Source of the DNA: an uncultured Bacteroidota bacterium
GTDB taxonomy: Bacteria > Bacteroidota > Bacteroidia > Flavobacteriales > Flavobacteriaceae
Length of the DNA: 64,000 bases
Direction: 5' to 3'
Assembly (NCBI GenBank): GCA_902512755.1
Contig: CABXKB010000004.1
Span: 1-64,000 of the forward strand
Of the stretch, positions 47,219 through 56,434 are shown in pieces. Each line of letters opens with the position of its first letter. The first letter of the stretch is position 1. Made by a program: the position numbers and the translations under genes. The notes beneath the pieces are model-generated. The model had not been told where the DNA came from. It ran no database searches and saw only the letters and a list, made by a program, of their open reading frames with translations.

Positions 47219-48637
47219 ATGAAAAAAATCTTCAGCTTTTTAATTTTTCTATCGGCTGCTTTCCTTACATATGCTCAAGTTAAACAATATACCTTGGAAG
47301 AGTGTGTAAATATTGCTCTTGAGAAAAACATCAGTATTAAACAATCTGAATTGGATTTACAAGGAGCAGATATTGATAAGGCAGACGCCTTTGGAAACTT
47401 TCTCCCACGAATAAACGCTCAATCTCAACATATCTGGAATAATGGTTTAAGTCAAAACATTACAAATGGTTTAATTGAAAACCTGACCACTCAGTTTTCT
47501 TCTTTTGGAGGTAATCTTGGTGTAACCATTTTTAGCGGAAAACAAAATATTAATCAATTAGCTCGTGCTAATTTGAATATTATTTCTAGACAATACCAGT
47601 TAGAGGACATGAAAGATGATATCAGTCTTTTTGTTGCAAATTCGTATTTACAAGTAATGTTTAACAAAGAGTTAGAACAGGTGCAAAGATACCAATTGGA
47701 ACTGGCTCAACAAGAAATGGAGCGTACTCAAATAAGAATTGATGCTGGGGTTCAAACTCAGGCTGAGATATATGAAATTGAAGCAAATTTAGCTTCTCAA
47801 GAGCAAGCTTTGGTTCAGGCTGAAAATGCTTTTCGTCTTTCTCGAATTAGTTTAGCTCAATTACTTCTAATAACCGATTACAAAAATTTTGATATAACAC
47901 AAGTAAATTATGATGTTCCATTATCTCAAATACTATTCGAAAAACCAAAAAAAATTTATGAAAAGGCACTTACCCTTAGAAATGATATTAAAGTAGGTGC
48001 AACAAATATAGAGATTGCTAAAAAAGATATTGATTTAGCAAAAGGAGCTTTATTACCATCACTTTCGGCTTTTTATAATTATAATACACGAATATCTTAT
48101 AGTGATCGATTTATTGAAACTGGGAATTTAATAGAAACCCCCATTGGAGTAGTTAAAGAAAATGGATCCCTTGTTGTGACACAGTTTCCCGAGAGAGAAA
48201 TTTCAAGCGCTCAATCTTTTGGAGATCAGTTTACTCAAAATGATGGTCAAAGTTATGGCTTGTCATTAAACATTCCAATTTTCAATGGAATGGCTGCAAA
48301 AAACAATATTAAAAGGCGAAAGCTAAATTTAAAGCGTACAGAGAATGTTTTTGAACAAACTAAGCTTGATCTTGAAAACACAATAAACCAGGCCTATAAT
48401 AATGCACAGGGAGCCTATAAGTTTTATGAGGCTTCTAATAAAACACTAAAAGCAAGAAGAGAAGCTTACTTAATAGCTGAACAGCGCTTTGAATTGGGAG
48501 TGATGAACTCTTACGATTTTATTCAAGCTAAGCAGAGATATGAAATATCAGCTTCTGATAACGTTAGGGCAAAATATGATTATATCTTTAAATTAAAGGT
48601 TTTAGAGTTTTATTTTGGTTTACAAATCACGATCTAA
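47219..48637 (+). CDS. TolC-family outer membrane efflux protein
   Basis: A 472-residue outer-membrane channel with signal peptide (cleavage near TYA-Q). It has the two-fold repeated TolC plan: helices beginning YTLEECVNIALEKN, a barrel strand region near 75-100, then the second half around 250-470 including GLSLNIPIFNGMAAKNNIKRR. It completes the tripartite exporter; the substrate (drug, lipid or peptide) cannot be read from sequence. Confidence 0.93.
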   Translation: MKKIFSFLIFLSAAFLTYAQVKQYTLEECVNIALEKNISIKQSELDLQGADIDKADAFGNFLPRINAQSQHIWNNGLSQNITNGLIENLTTQFSSFGGNLGVTIFSGKQNINQLARANLNIISRQYQLEDMKDDISLFVANSYLQVMFNKELEQVQRYQLELAQQEMERTQIRIDAGVQTQAEIYEIEANLASQEQALVQAENAFRLSRISLAQLLLITDYKNFDITQVNYDVPLSQILFEKPKKIYEKALTLRNDIKVGATNIEIAKKDIDLAKGALLPSLSAFYNYNTRISYSDRFIETGNLIETPIGVVKENGSLVVTQFPEREISSAQSFGDQFTQNDGQSYGLSLNIPIFNGMAAKNNIKRRKLNLKRTENVFEQTKLDLENTINQAYNNAQGAYKFYEASNKTLKARREAYLIAEQRFELGVMNSYDFIQAKQRYEISASDNVRAKYDYIFKLKVLEFYFGLQITI

Positions 48638-48674
48638 TTCAATTTTCTAATTTGTTGGGTGATATACTTTATCG

Positions 48675-48694
48675 TATCTTAACTTTTTAAGATA
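48675..48694. repeat. Perfect inverted repeat in the leader of the dioxygenase gene
   Basis: TATCTTAA (48675-48682) and TTAAGATA (48687-48694) form an 8-bp perfect inverted repeat around CTTT, 13 bases before the start codon at 48708. No T run follows, so an operator or a hairpin affecting translation fits better than a terminator. Confidence 0.5.
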
Positions 48695-48707
48695 TCAAAT
48701 TATTGAA

Positions 48708-49676
48708 ATGGGTGATTATCAAGCCAAAGTCTACAAAAGTAAACACAAGGATATTCCCGGTAATCCGTCTACTTCTAAAAGCAGTTTACATAAGCTAAAT
48801 ATTCGAGAAAATGGAGAACCACTTAGGGTTTTGACAGAAGAGCAATGGCAGTTTTGGACACAAAAAGGATATATAGTAATTAAAAATGCTTTAACTAAGA
48901 ATCAAGTTGAAGAAACTGCAGTATTTCTTTGGGAATTTGAAGAAAAAAAACCTAATGATCAATCCACTTGGTATACTGCTCCAAGAGCTGAAATGCAAAT
49001 GAAAGTTCTTGTAGGAACAGGAATGGTTGAAGTATATAATAATCAACATTTATGGAATAACAGGCAAACTCAAAAAGTTTATAATGCTTTTGTAGATGTC
49101 TGGGGAACTGAAAAACTTTGGGTTACAATAGACAGAGCTAATTTGAACTTTCCTATTCAAAAAAATTTTGAATACAAAGGGTTCATTCATTGGGATTATG
49201 ACCCTGAAACTAAACCTCAAAATGTTCAAGGAGTTATCGCTTTATCAGATCAAACTGACATAAATATGGGAGGCTTCCAATGTGTACCATGGTTATATCA
49301 AAATTATGATACATGGAAATTAAGTCAGCCTGCTGACCGAAATCGTTTTCAGCCAGATATATTAGGTTTAGAAAACAAAATAGAAAAAGTGGCTATGCAA
49401 GCAGGAGATTTATTAATATTTAATAGTCTTTTAGCACATGGCATTCGACCTAATCTTTCAGAAAATAAAGTTCGAATTGCCCAATATATTTCAATGATTC
49501 CTGCTGAAGAAGAAAACGAATCTCTTAAAAATTGGAGAATTAATTCATGGAGGAATAGAGTAGCACCTGAAGGCTATGCTTTTCCTGGTGACCCAAGAAA
49601 CTGGGAACAAACAAAATACGATACAGCTCAACTTTCCCCATTAGGGGAAAAACTTTTAGGATTAAAATCTTGGTGA
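48708..49676 (+). CDS. Phytanoyl-CoA dioxygenase (PhyH)-like Fe(II)/2-oxoglutarate oxygenase
   Basis: A 322-residue enzyme of the PhyH-like non-heme iron family. The iron triad is readable as His161, Asp163 (GFIHWDYD) and His244 (LLAHGIRPN), and Arg256 or Arg247 may bind 2-oxoglutarate. The N-terminal YKSKHKDIPGNP segment is hydrophilic with no signal peptide, so it acts in the cytoplasm. An SDR gene starts three bases after it, suggesting a two-step oxidation of one substrate. The substrate is unknown. Confidence 0.82.
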   Translation: MGDYQAKVYKSKHKDIPGNPSTSKSSLHKLNIRENGEPLRVLTEEQWQFWTQKGYIVIKNALTKNQVEETAVFLWEFEEKKPNDQSTWYTAPRAEMQMKVLVGTGMVEVYNNQHLWNNRQTQKVYNAFVDVWGTEKLWVTIDRANLNFPIQKNFEYKGFIHWDYDPETKPQNVQGVIALSDQTDINMGGFQCVPWLYQNYDTWKLSQPADRNRFQPDILGLENKIEKVAMQAGDLLIFNSLLAHGIRPNLSENKVRIAQYISMIPAEEENESLKNWRINSWRNRVAPEGYAFPGDPRNWEQTKYDTAQLSPLGEKLLGLKSW

Positions 49677-49679
49677 AAA

Positions 49680-50474
49680 GTGGATCTTAATTTAAAAGGT
49701 AAAATAGTTTTTATATCAGGATCTACTTCTGGGATTGGATTCACAACAGCTAAAATACTTTTGAAAGAAGGAGCCACTGTTTATATTAATGGTAGAAATC
49801 AGTTGTCTGTTGAGAAAGCAGTGATTCAATTAAAAGATGAAGTATTCGGTGCTAAAGTTTTTGGCCTTATTGCTGACTTTTTAAAAGTCAAACAAGTTGA
49901 AAACTTATTAAAGGGATTGAGCAGGATTGATATTCTAATTAATAATGTAGGTATTTATTCTTCAAAATCTTTTTTTGAAACATCAATTGATACTTGGCAA
50001 GAACAGTGTCAAGTAAATTTAATGAGTGGTGTGGCATTGTCTAAACATTATTTGAAAGGAATGCTTGATCGTAATTGGGGAAGAATACTTTTCATTTCTA
50101 GTGAGTGTGCTTATTTAGTCCCTCCAGATATGATTTCATACAGCACAACCAAAGCGTCAATGCATGCAGTTTCAAGGGGTTTAGCAAATTTGACTAAAGG
50201 CACTGAGGTTACTTCTAATGTTGTGGTTCCAGGTTCAACTTTAACCGAGGGTTCTAAAACTTTTCTAGCAAATAAAGCGGCTGAACAAAATACTGCTCTA
50301 GAGGCTGTTGAAAAAGATTTTTTTAATAATGATCGAAACTCTTCTCTTTTGAAACGTTTTGCAAGTACAGAAGAAGTAGCAACTACTATTGCCTACCTTT
50401 GTAGTCCCTTGTCTTCAGCTACCAATGGTTCAGTAATTAAAGTTGACGGCGGAAGTACAGGTGGAATCTTATAA
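49680..50474 (+). CDS. Short-chain dehydrogenase/reductase
   Basis: A 264-residue classical SDR. NAD(P) motif GSTSGIG at 14-20, NNVG at 88-91, catalytic Ser near 140-141, Tyr154 and Lys158 (YSTTK). It starts with GTG three bases after the dioxygenase stop, so the two genes are probably translated together. The substrate specificity is not readable; context suggests it works on the product or precursor of the dioxygenase. Confidence 0.88.
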   Translation: MDLNLKGKIVFISGSTSGIGFTTAKILLKEGATVYINGRNQLSVEKAVIQLKDEVFGAKVFGLIADFLKVKQVENLLKGLSRIDILINNVGIYSSKSFFETSIDTWQEQCQVNLMSGVALSKHYLKGMLDRNWGRILFISSECAYLVPPDMISYSTTKASMHAVSRGLANLTKGTEVTSNVVVPGSTLTEGSKTFLANKAAEQNTALEAVEKDFFNNDRNSSLLKRFASTEEVATTIAYLCSPLSSATNGSVIKVDGGSTGGIL

Positions 50475-50482
50475 ATTTTATT

Positions 50483-51163
50483 ATGCCTTATATTCTTCAC
50501 CTTGAAACTTCTACGCAACAATGTTCTGTTGCTTTAGCGAAAGATGGAAAATGTATATCAAAAAAAAAGCTTTTAACTGAAAATTTTAGCCATAGTGAAA
50601 AATTACATTTATTTATTCAGGATGTAATTAATGAAACAGGAATAGTTATCTCTGATCTAGAAGCTATCGCCATAAGCAAGGGTCCTGGTTCTTTCACAGG
50701 ACTCAGGATTGGGGTAGCAGCAGCAAAAGGTCTTTGTTTCGCTCTTGATCTACCTTTAATATCAATAAATACCCTATCAATTATGGTTCAGCCATTTTTT
50801 GATCAAAAGGGTTTTGACTTTTTCATTCCTATGTTAGATGCTCGAAGAATGGAAGTTTACACCTCTGTTTTTAATAAAAAACAGAATATCGTAATGCAAA
50901 CCAAAGCTTTAGTTTTAGGTGAAGGCAGCTTTGTAAAACAAGTGGGAAGCGGTAATTGTTTGATCATTGGTAATGGAGCTGCTAAATTCCAAACATTAAA
51001 CCCTAAAATTAAAGCTCATTTTAAAAGAGAAATACATTACCCTTCAGCCGAAGACATGTGTTTAATGACATGGAAAAAGTTTAGAAATGAAGACTTTGAA
51101 TCTTTGGCAGCTTTTGAGCCTTATTACTTAAAAGATTTTCAAATTATATCTTCTAAAAAGTAA
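50483..51163 (+). CDS. tsaB: TsaB, tRNA threonylcarbamoyladenosine biosynthesis protein
   Basis: A 226-residue ASKHA-fold protein that supports TsaD in making t6A on tRNA. The N-terminus ILHLETSTQQCSVAL and the motif SKGPGSFTGLRIGVAAAKGL are characteristic. The last part is shorter than TsaD and lacks its metal-binding histidines, as expected of TsaB. It follows the SDR gene by eight bases and is convergent with the Nfu gene, six bases away. Confidence 0.95.
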   Translation: MPYILHLETSTQQCSVALAKDGKCISKKKLLTENFSHSEKLHLFIQDVINETGIVISDLEAIAISKGPGSFTGLRIGVAAAKGLCFALDLPLISINTLSIMVQPFFDQKGFDFFIPMLDARRMEVYTSVFNKKQNIVMQTKALVLGEGSFVKQVGSGNCLIIGNGAAKFQTLNPKIKAHFKREIHYPSAEDMCLMTWKKFRNEDFESLAAFEPYYLKDFQIISSKK

Positions 51164-51169
51164 TATACC

Positions 51170-52057
51170 TTAACCGTTAATTGCTACTACATTTTCAATT
51201 TTACCAGGCATCATTTCTTTTAGCATGTTTTCAATCCCATTTTTCAATGTAAAGGTGGATGATGGACAACCACTACATGCTCCTTGAAGTATAACTTGAA
51301 CTGATTTATTCGAAGGATCATAGGAGTCAAATTGGATATTTCCTCCATCAGATGCTACAGCGGGTTTGATGTATTCATCTAAGATAGATACAATTTGAGC
51401 TTCTAGCGGATCGAGATTCTCTGGTGAAGACACCTGCTCTTTAAGATTAGCTGATGTATGATACTCTATAATTATATTCCCTTTTTCAATAAATGATCGA
51501 ATAAACTCTCTTATTTCCATCACGATTTCCTCCCAGCTTTTGACTTCAAATTTTGTTATTGAAACATAATTTTCACTGATAAAAACCTCTTTAACAAATG
51601 CAAAATGAAATAGTTTTTGAGCTAAAGGGGAGTTTTTAGCTTCATCTATATTCTTAAACTCTACACTTTCTGATACAAGTTTCTTATTAGCGACAAATTT
51701 CATTACTGCAGGGTTTGGTGTACTTTCAGCGTAAATACTCACAGGCAAATTATCATTTCTACTTTCTTCTAAAATTGCACCTCCATCATTGAGGTAGTTT
51801 TCTAATTGAACCCTTACTTCTTCTATAACATCCTCCCATTCTAGAATATCAAAGCGTTCTACCTCTATACTTTTTTCATGAAGGTCTACAGATTTAACAA
51901 AAGGTAAATAAAATAATTGTTGAATTAGTGGCGCGCCTTTTGCATCATCAATATTTTTAAAATGCATGCTCTCCCTTGGCCCTGCATTTTGATTTAACAC
52001 AAATTCTGCTTTTACATTTCCTTTTTCGGCTTTTGTCTTTATTTGAAAAATTTTCAC
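51170..52057 (-). CDS. Nfu-type iron-sulfur scaffold with duplicated N-terminal domain
   Basis: A 295-residue protein. The C-terminal NifU domain (about 215-295) has the cluster motif Cys261-x-x-Cys264 (CSGCPSS). Before it are two copies of the Nfu N-terminal domain, at about 5-95 and 107-197, which align along their length (HFKNIDDAKGAPL and EFKNIDEAKNSPL; ERFDILEWEDV and TKFEVKSWEEI). It probably receives and passes on Fe-S clusters for proteins such as QueG or ActB. The start is GTG at 52057; the next Met is 30 residues in. Confidence 0.9.
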   Translation of the reverse strand: MKIFQIKTKAEKGNVKAEFVLNQNAGPRESMHFKNIDDAKGAPLIQQLFYLPFVKSVDLHEKSIEVERFDILEWEDVIEEVRVQLENYLNDGGAILEESRNDNLPVSIYAESTPNPAVMKFVANKKLVSESVEFKNIDEAKNSPLAQKLFHFAFVKEVFISENYVSITKFEVKSWEEIVMEIREFIRSFIEKGNIIIEYHTSANLKEQVSSPENLDPLEAQIVSILDEYIKPAVASDGGNIQFDSYDPSNKSVQVILQGACSGCPSSTFTLKNGIENMLKEMMPGKIENVVAING

Positions 52058-52076
52058 GATGTAAATTAATTTTGAT

Positions 52077-52084
52077 CAAAAATA
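52077..52084 (-). promoter_or_regulatory. Candidate -7 element for the Nfu gene
   Basis: On the minus strand the sequence is TATTTTTG, an exact TAnnTTTG match, 19 bases before the GTG start. The nearest minus-strand TTG is 27 nt away, farther than usual. Confidence 0.35.
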
Positions 52085-52165
52085 ATCATTGCCTTTTGAA
52101 TTGAGGTTCTTCAAAGAGGCTATTTTGACGAAAATCTTTTTGTATTTTGTCAGAAATACAGGATA

Positions 52166-52678
52166 ATGTTAATAAAGTCAGTCAGAGGGAACACCCCTTC
52201 TTATGGTTTGGATTGTTTTTTTGCTGAAAACTCTACGCTTATTGGTGATGTTAAAATAGGGGATGAGGTTTCTGTTTGGTATCAGGCAGTTCTTAGAGGC
52301 GATGTAAATTCAATTCGTATTGGGAATAGAGTAAATATTCAAGATGGAGTCGTAATTCATGCAACTTTTAAAACTGCATCAACCCATATTGGTAATAATG
52401 TTTCAATAGGTCATAATGCAATTGTTCATGGCTGTATAATATACGATAATGTTTTGTTGGGTATGGGTAGTATTGTTATGGACCATTGTGAAATTGGAAG
52501 TAATAGTATAATTGCTGCTGGATCAGTAGTAACCCAAAACACTATAGTTCCTCCAGGCACAATATTTGCTGGTGTGCCTGCTAAAAAAATAAAAGATATT
52601 GATCCAAATTTACAAAAAAACGAAATCGAAAGAATTGCACAAAATTATATTATGTACGCCTCTTGGTTTAAAGAATAA
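52166..52678 (+). CDS. Gamma-carbonic anhydrase-like hexapeptide-repeat protein
   Basis: A 170-residue left-handed beta-helix protein built on hexapeptide repeats (IGDVKIGDEVSVW, IRIGNRVNIQDG, IGNNVSIGHNAIVHGCIIYDNVLLGMGSIV). Histidines in VVIHAT, IGHNAIVHG fit the zinc ligands of gamma-class carbonic anhydrases. Proteins of this YrdA/PaaY-like group are often annotated so without proof of activity. Divergent from the Nfu gene. Confidence 0.9.
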   Translation: MLIKSVRGNTPSYGLDCFFAENSTLIGDVKIGDEVSVWYQAVLRGDVNSIRIGNRVNIQDGVVIHATFKTASTHIGNNVSIGHNAIVHGCIIYDNVLLGMGSIVMDHCEIGSNSIIAAGSVVTQNTIVPPGTIFAGVPAKKIKDIDPNLQKNEIERIAQNYIMYASWFKE

Positions 52679-52697
52679 AAAAACATCCAAAAGGATG
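52676..52697 (-). terminator. Terminator of the nadK-bamA-ompH operon
   Basis: On the minus strand CATCC-TTTT-GGATG forms a 5-bp stem followed by seven T. It lies 16 bases after the end of the last ompH gene. The T run overlaps the stop codon of the convergent carbonic anhydrase-like gene. Confidence 0.6.
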
Positions 52698-52712
52698 GTT
52701 ATTAATTTATTT

Positions 52713-53219
52713 TTAAAATCCTAAGTCTGTTTTAACAGCTGTCATTAAATCCGTTCCAGAAGCCATAATGACACTTCCTCCGGGGCTTGAATCTAACACA
52801 TAGTCAAATCCTTGAGCTGAAGCAACTTTTTCAATTGCTAGACGTGCTTTTTCATATAGTGGGCGCATCATCTCAGCAGAACGTTTTTGAAGTTCTTGAG
52901 CAGCTGTTTCTCTAAACTCTTGGATACGTTGTTGCATTTCTTGCAATTCAACTTGACGTTGCTGATTAATAAGCTCAGTCTGATTTTGGGCATCACCTTG
53001 ATAATTTTGTGCCTTAGTTTGAAATTCTTTAGCTGAAGTTTCTAACTCTTTAGCATATTGATCTTCTAATTTTTTGAGTTCATTTTGAGCTGTAATTACC
53101 TCCGGCATTTCACTAATTAATTGTTGTGTATTGATATGGGCAACTTTGGATTGTGCCTCAATGCTAATCGGGGCAACTAATAATAATAAACTAACGATAA
53201 GGGTAGTAAAATGTTTCAT
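52713..53219 (-). CDS. OmpH/Skp-family periplasmic chaperone (second copy)
   Basis: A 168-residue exported protein: signal peptide (cleavage near IEAQ), the N-terminal strand KVAHINTQQLISEMPEV, a long coiled coil (about 40-125, QELKKLEDQ... rich in Gln and Glu) and the C-terminal strand FDYVLDSSPGGSVIM. Skp-type chaperones hold unfolded outer-membrane proteins on the way to BamA, which is encoded upstream in the same operon. Confidence 0.92.
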   Translation of the reverse strand: MKHFTTLIVSLLLLVAPISIEAQSKVAHINTQQLISEMPEVITAQNELKKLEDQYAKELETSAKEFQTKAQNYQGDAQNQTELINQQRQVELQEMQQRIQEFRETAAQELQKRSAEMMRPLYEKARLAIEKVASAQGFDYVLDSSPGGSVIMASGTDLMTAVKTDLGF

Positions 53220-53233
53220 GATTATTGAGTATG

Positions 53234-53830
53234 TTAATTATTTAAAGAACTGGTTTTAGATATTAACTTTTCTAATTGGTCCTTTCTATTTTGTATACGT
53301 TGTTGTCTATTGATTCTTTTTATAACTAGGTCGCTAATATCGTAAATTTTTGCGGAATATAGCATTGTTACGCTTGAAGATCGATCAAAAATAAAATCAT
53401 ATTTTTTCTCTTCTGCTATTTGTTTTACAATTGTTAGGACCTGGTCCTGAACAGGTTGAATTAATTTGGATCGTTGAATAATCATATCTCCAACTGGCCC
53501 AAAGCGTTTTTCTTGCAAATTTACAATATCAAATGCAAAATCTTGAATTTCAAGTTCTCGGTCTTTAATTAATTCTGGGGTAAGTAATATACGTTCTATA
53601 TTAAGTTGATCCTCAAATTGTTTTAATTGGATTTTTTTTAATTCAATCTCTTTTTTCCATTTCTCGATACTCTTATCCAATAATTGACTTGCTTTATTGT
53701 ACTCTTCTACATTTTCAAGAATAATATTCATATCAATATAACCAACGCGAGCTCCTTTCTGTGCATTAGAAATATTACTAAAGCATAAAAATAAATTAAG
53801 CAGTAAGTATAAAGATAGATTTCTTGTCAT
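53234..53830 (-). CDS. OmpH/Skp-family periplasmic chaperone (first copy)
   Basis: A 198-residue exported paralogue of the next gene. Signal peptide (cleavage near SNAQ), N-terminal strand RVGYIDMNIILENVEEY, coiled-coil arms (about 45-135) and the C-terminal KYDFIFDRSSSVTMLY strand. It extends about 40 residues further than the second copy with a basic tail (INRQQRIQNRKDQLEKL). It lies 14 bases before that copy and 63 bases after bamA. Confidence 0.92.
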   Translation of the reverse strand: MTRNLSLYLLLNLFLCFSNISNAQKGARVGYIDMNIILENVEEYNKASQLLDKSIEKWKKEIELKKIQLKQFEDQLNIERILLTPELIKDRELEIQDFAFDIVNLQEKRFGPVGDMIIQRSKLIQPVQDQVLTIVKQIAEEKKYDFIFDRSSSVTMLYSAKIYDISDLVIKRINRQQRIQNRKDQLEKLISKTSSLNN

Positions 53831-53893
53831 TGATTTAATAACGATAAGTTTTTTAAGATATTATTCGGACCTTTAAAAGTATTATTTTCTAGA

Positions 53894-56434
53894 TTAGAAC
53901 CTTTGTCCAATAACAAAGTGAGTTTCCCATCCATTGGGTGTGGTTAGGTTAGAGTTTACATTGTCAAAACCATATGCAAAGTCAATTCCTAGTAAACCAA
54001 AGGCTGGCATAAAGATTCTAACTCCCGCTCCAGCAGAACGCTTTGAGCTGAAAGGATTAAATTCTCTAAAGTTATTGTATCCTTTTCCTGCCTCTAAAAA
54101 AGTTAAAGCATATATAGATGCACTTGGTTTTAAGGTAATCGGATAACGAAGTTCTAAAGAAAACTTATTGTAGATTACAGAACCATCCCTGCTAGAGAGT
54201 GATTGATTTGGATATCCTCTTAGAGCAATTGTTTCACGCCCATCAAGAGCATAGCTTACCATTCCATCTCCTCCAAGGAAAAAACGTTCAAATGGAATAT
54301 TCCCCCTCGACAGATTGTAGGCACCTATAAATCCAAAGTCTACTTGGGTTTTAAGAGTTAATTTTTCATAAACTGGAGTATACCATGTTCCATTAAATTT
54401 AATTTTATAAAATTCAAGCCAACGGAATCTTTCCTGATCAATTACATCAGTAAGGGGGTTGCCATTTTCATCTTGAAATTCTTCTAAACTTCCAAGATTT
54501 GAATAGTCTTTTCCTGAAAAGAGGGAATATGGAGGAGTAAATTTAGCATTAATGCTAAAAGTAGAACCACCGGTTGGAAAAATTGGATTAATTCTAGTAT
54601 TATTTCTTGTCAAGTTAATTGTGTAGGCCAAATTGTTAGATTCACCGTCACCAAATGTAAATAAGCCAGTATAATAGTTTTGTAGATTATAGTATTGAAA
54701 GGATACTGCCTGAGATAGTTGAAAAAAATCGTCAGGCACCTGAAGTCTTTTTGCTAGCCCTAGTGTTATTCCACTGATTTGAAAGGATTGAGTTTTATCT
54801 GCTAATCCAGTAAAAAAATCGTAACGATATTGTATGGTGTGTTGAAGAGAGGTTGAAAACTGAACAGGTTGAACTCCTCCTAACCAAGGTTCTGAAAAGC
54901 TAAAGCTGTAGGTGCTATAAAACTGGCTAGCTTGAAGTCTTAGAGCTAAAGTTTGTCCATCTCCCATAGGAAGTGGTTTATATTTAGTTTTATCTAAAAT
55001 ATTTCTCATTGAAAAGTTGTTGAAGGAAAGTCCAAGTGTTCCAATAAATCCTCCTTGTCCATAACCTCCTTGAAGTTCAATTTGACTTGCTCCAGATTCC
55101 ACTAGGTCAAATCGGACATCAATGGTTCCTGAGTTAGGATCTACATTCTCTATTTGTGGATTGATTTGTTCGGCATCAAAAAAGCCTAATTGACCAACTT
55201 CTCGAACAGTCCTTACAAGTTTACTTTTGCTATATAATTCTCCAGGTTTGGTTCGAAGCTCACGATAAATAACATGATCATTCGTTTTTGTATTTCCTTC
55301 AACAGAAATTTTGTTGAAGTTTGCTAATTTCCCTTCTGTAATTCGAATTTCAAAATTAATAGTGTCCTCGACAGCACTAACCTCCACAGCATTAATATTA
55401 GAAAAGAGATAACCACTATTTTGATAAAGATTGGTGATATCATCTCCATCAGGTTTTGAATTGTCAGCAATACGTTTCTTTAACAATACTCCATTATAAA
55501 CATCGCCTTTTTTGAGTCCTAAAACTCTTTGCAAAATGTTATTCGAATAAACAGTGTTTCCAATGAATTTAATGTCTCCAAAATAATACTTTCTTCCTTC
55601 TTCAATATTAAGTTTCAAGCTAATCGAATTCAATTCTTTATCATTTCTTATTAAAGTATCAGATAGAATCCTAGCATCACGATAACCTTCTTCCTTGTAA
55701 AAATCAATTAAACTTGACATATCTTCTTTGAAATCTTTGTCAATGAATTTTGAACGCTTCCATAATCTAATCGAAGTTTTATGCTTTGTGTTTTTAAGTT
55801 TAGACCTTAGCTTATTGGATTTGAAAATTTCATTACCAATGAATTTAATTTCTTTAATTTTTATACGAGAACCTTTATCTACATTAACATTCATTTTAAA
55901 AGAGTTCTCACCTATAGTATCTTTAGATGTGATTAAAGTCACTTGGGTGTCTAGAAAACCTTCTTTTTTGTATTTATTCTCAATGTAATTTTTAGTATTT
56001 GTGAGAAAGCTCTCTGAAAGCTTCTTTCCTTTTGTTAGCTCAGTATCTTTTATCAAGCTTTCAATAGTTCCCTTTTTCAGGCCATTAATTTTCACATCGG
56101 TCAGGGTGGGTAGTTCCTGTACATCTATTTCTAAAGAAATCTTATTGTTTACAACTTTAGTAACATAAAAGTTAATGTCGCTGAATAGTTCAAGGCCCCA
56201 AAGTTTTTTTATTACTGCACTAATTTCTTCTCCTGGAACATTTACTTTTTGCCCTTTGTTTAGTCCGCTATATGAAATAACTGTTTGTGCGTTGAATGTT
56301 TTTATTCCACTTACACTAATTGAGTCTAATATATAAGATTTTCCTTTGACAAAATTTTCATTTTGTGCAAAAGATAGACTTCCAGAAAAAAGGATTAACC
56401 CTAAAAGCCAAAAGTTTAATAAAGCCTTAAACAT
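53894..56434 (-). CDS. bamA: BamA, outer membrane protein assembly factor
   Basis: An 846-residue outer-membrane insertase. Signal peptide (cleavage near SFAQ), five POTRA domains over about residues 35-420, and a 16-stranded Omp85 barrel ending HFVIGQRF with a terminal Phe. ATG at 56434 gives a normal signal peptide and overlaps the uppS stop by eight bases; a TTG start at 56458 would add eight residues before it and is less likely. Confidence 0.94.
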   Translation of the reverse strand: MFKALLNFWLLGLILFSGSLSFAQNENFVKGKSYILDSISVSGIKTFNAQTVISYSGLNKGQKVNVPGEEISAVIKKLWGLELFSDINFYVTKVVNNKISLEIDVQELPTLTDVKINGLKKGTIESLIKDTELTKGKKLSESFLTNTKNYIENKYKKEGFLDTQVTLITSKDTIGENSFKMNVNVDKGSRIKIKEIKFIGNEIFKSNKLRSKLKNTKHKTSIRLWKRSKFIDKDFKEDMSSLIDFYKEEGYRDARILSDTLIRNDKELNSISLKLNIEEGRKYYFGDIKFIGNTVYSNNILQRVLGLKKGDVYNGVLLKKRIADNSKPDGDDITNLYQNSGYLFSNINAVEVSAVEDTINFEIRITEGKLANFNKISVEGNTKTNDHVIYRELRTKPGELYSKSKLVRTVREVGQLGFFDAEQINPQIENVDPNSGTIDVRFDLVESGASQIELQGGYGQGGFIGTLGLSFNNFSMRNILDKTKYKPLPMGDGQTLALRLQASQFYSTYSFSFSEPWLGGVQPVQFSTSLQHTIQYRYDFFTGLADKTQSFQISGITLGLAKRLQVPDDFFQLSQAVSFQYYNLQNYYTGLFTFGDGESNNLAYTINLTRNNTRINPIFPTGGSTFSINAKFTPPYSLFSGKDYSNLGSLEEFQDENGNPLTDVIDQERFRWLEFYKIKFNGTWYTPVYEKLTLKTQVDFGFIGAYNLSRGNIPFERFFLGGDGMVSYALDGRETIALRGYPNQSLSSRDGSVIYNKFSLELRYPITLKPSASIYALTFLEAGKGYNNFREFNPFSSKRSAGAGVRIFMPAFGLLGIDFAYGFDNVNSNLTTPNGWETHFVIGQRF

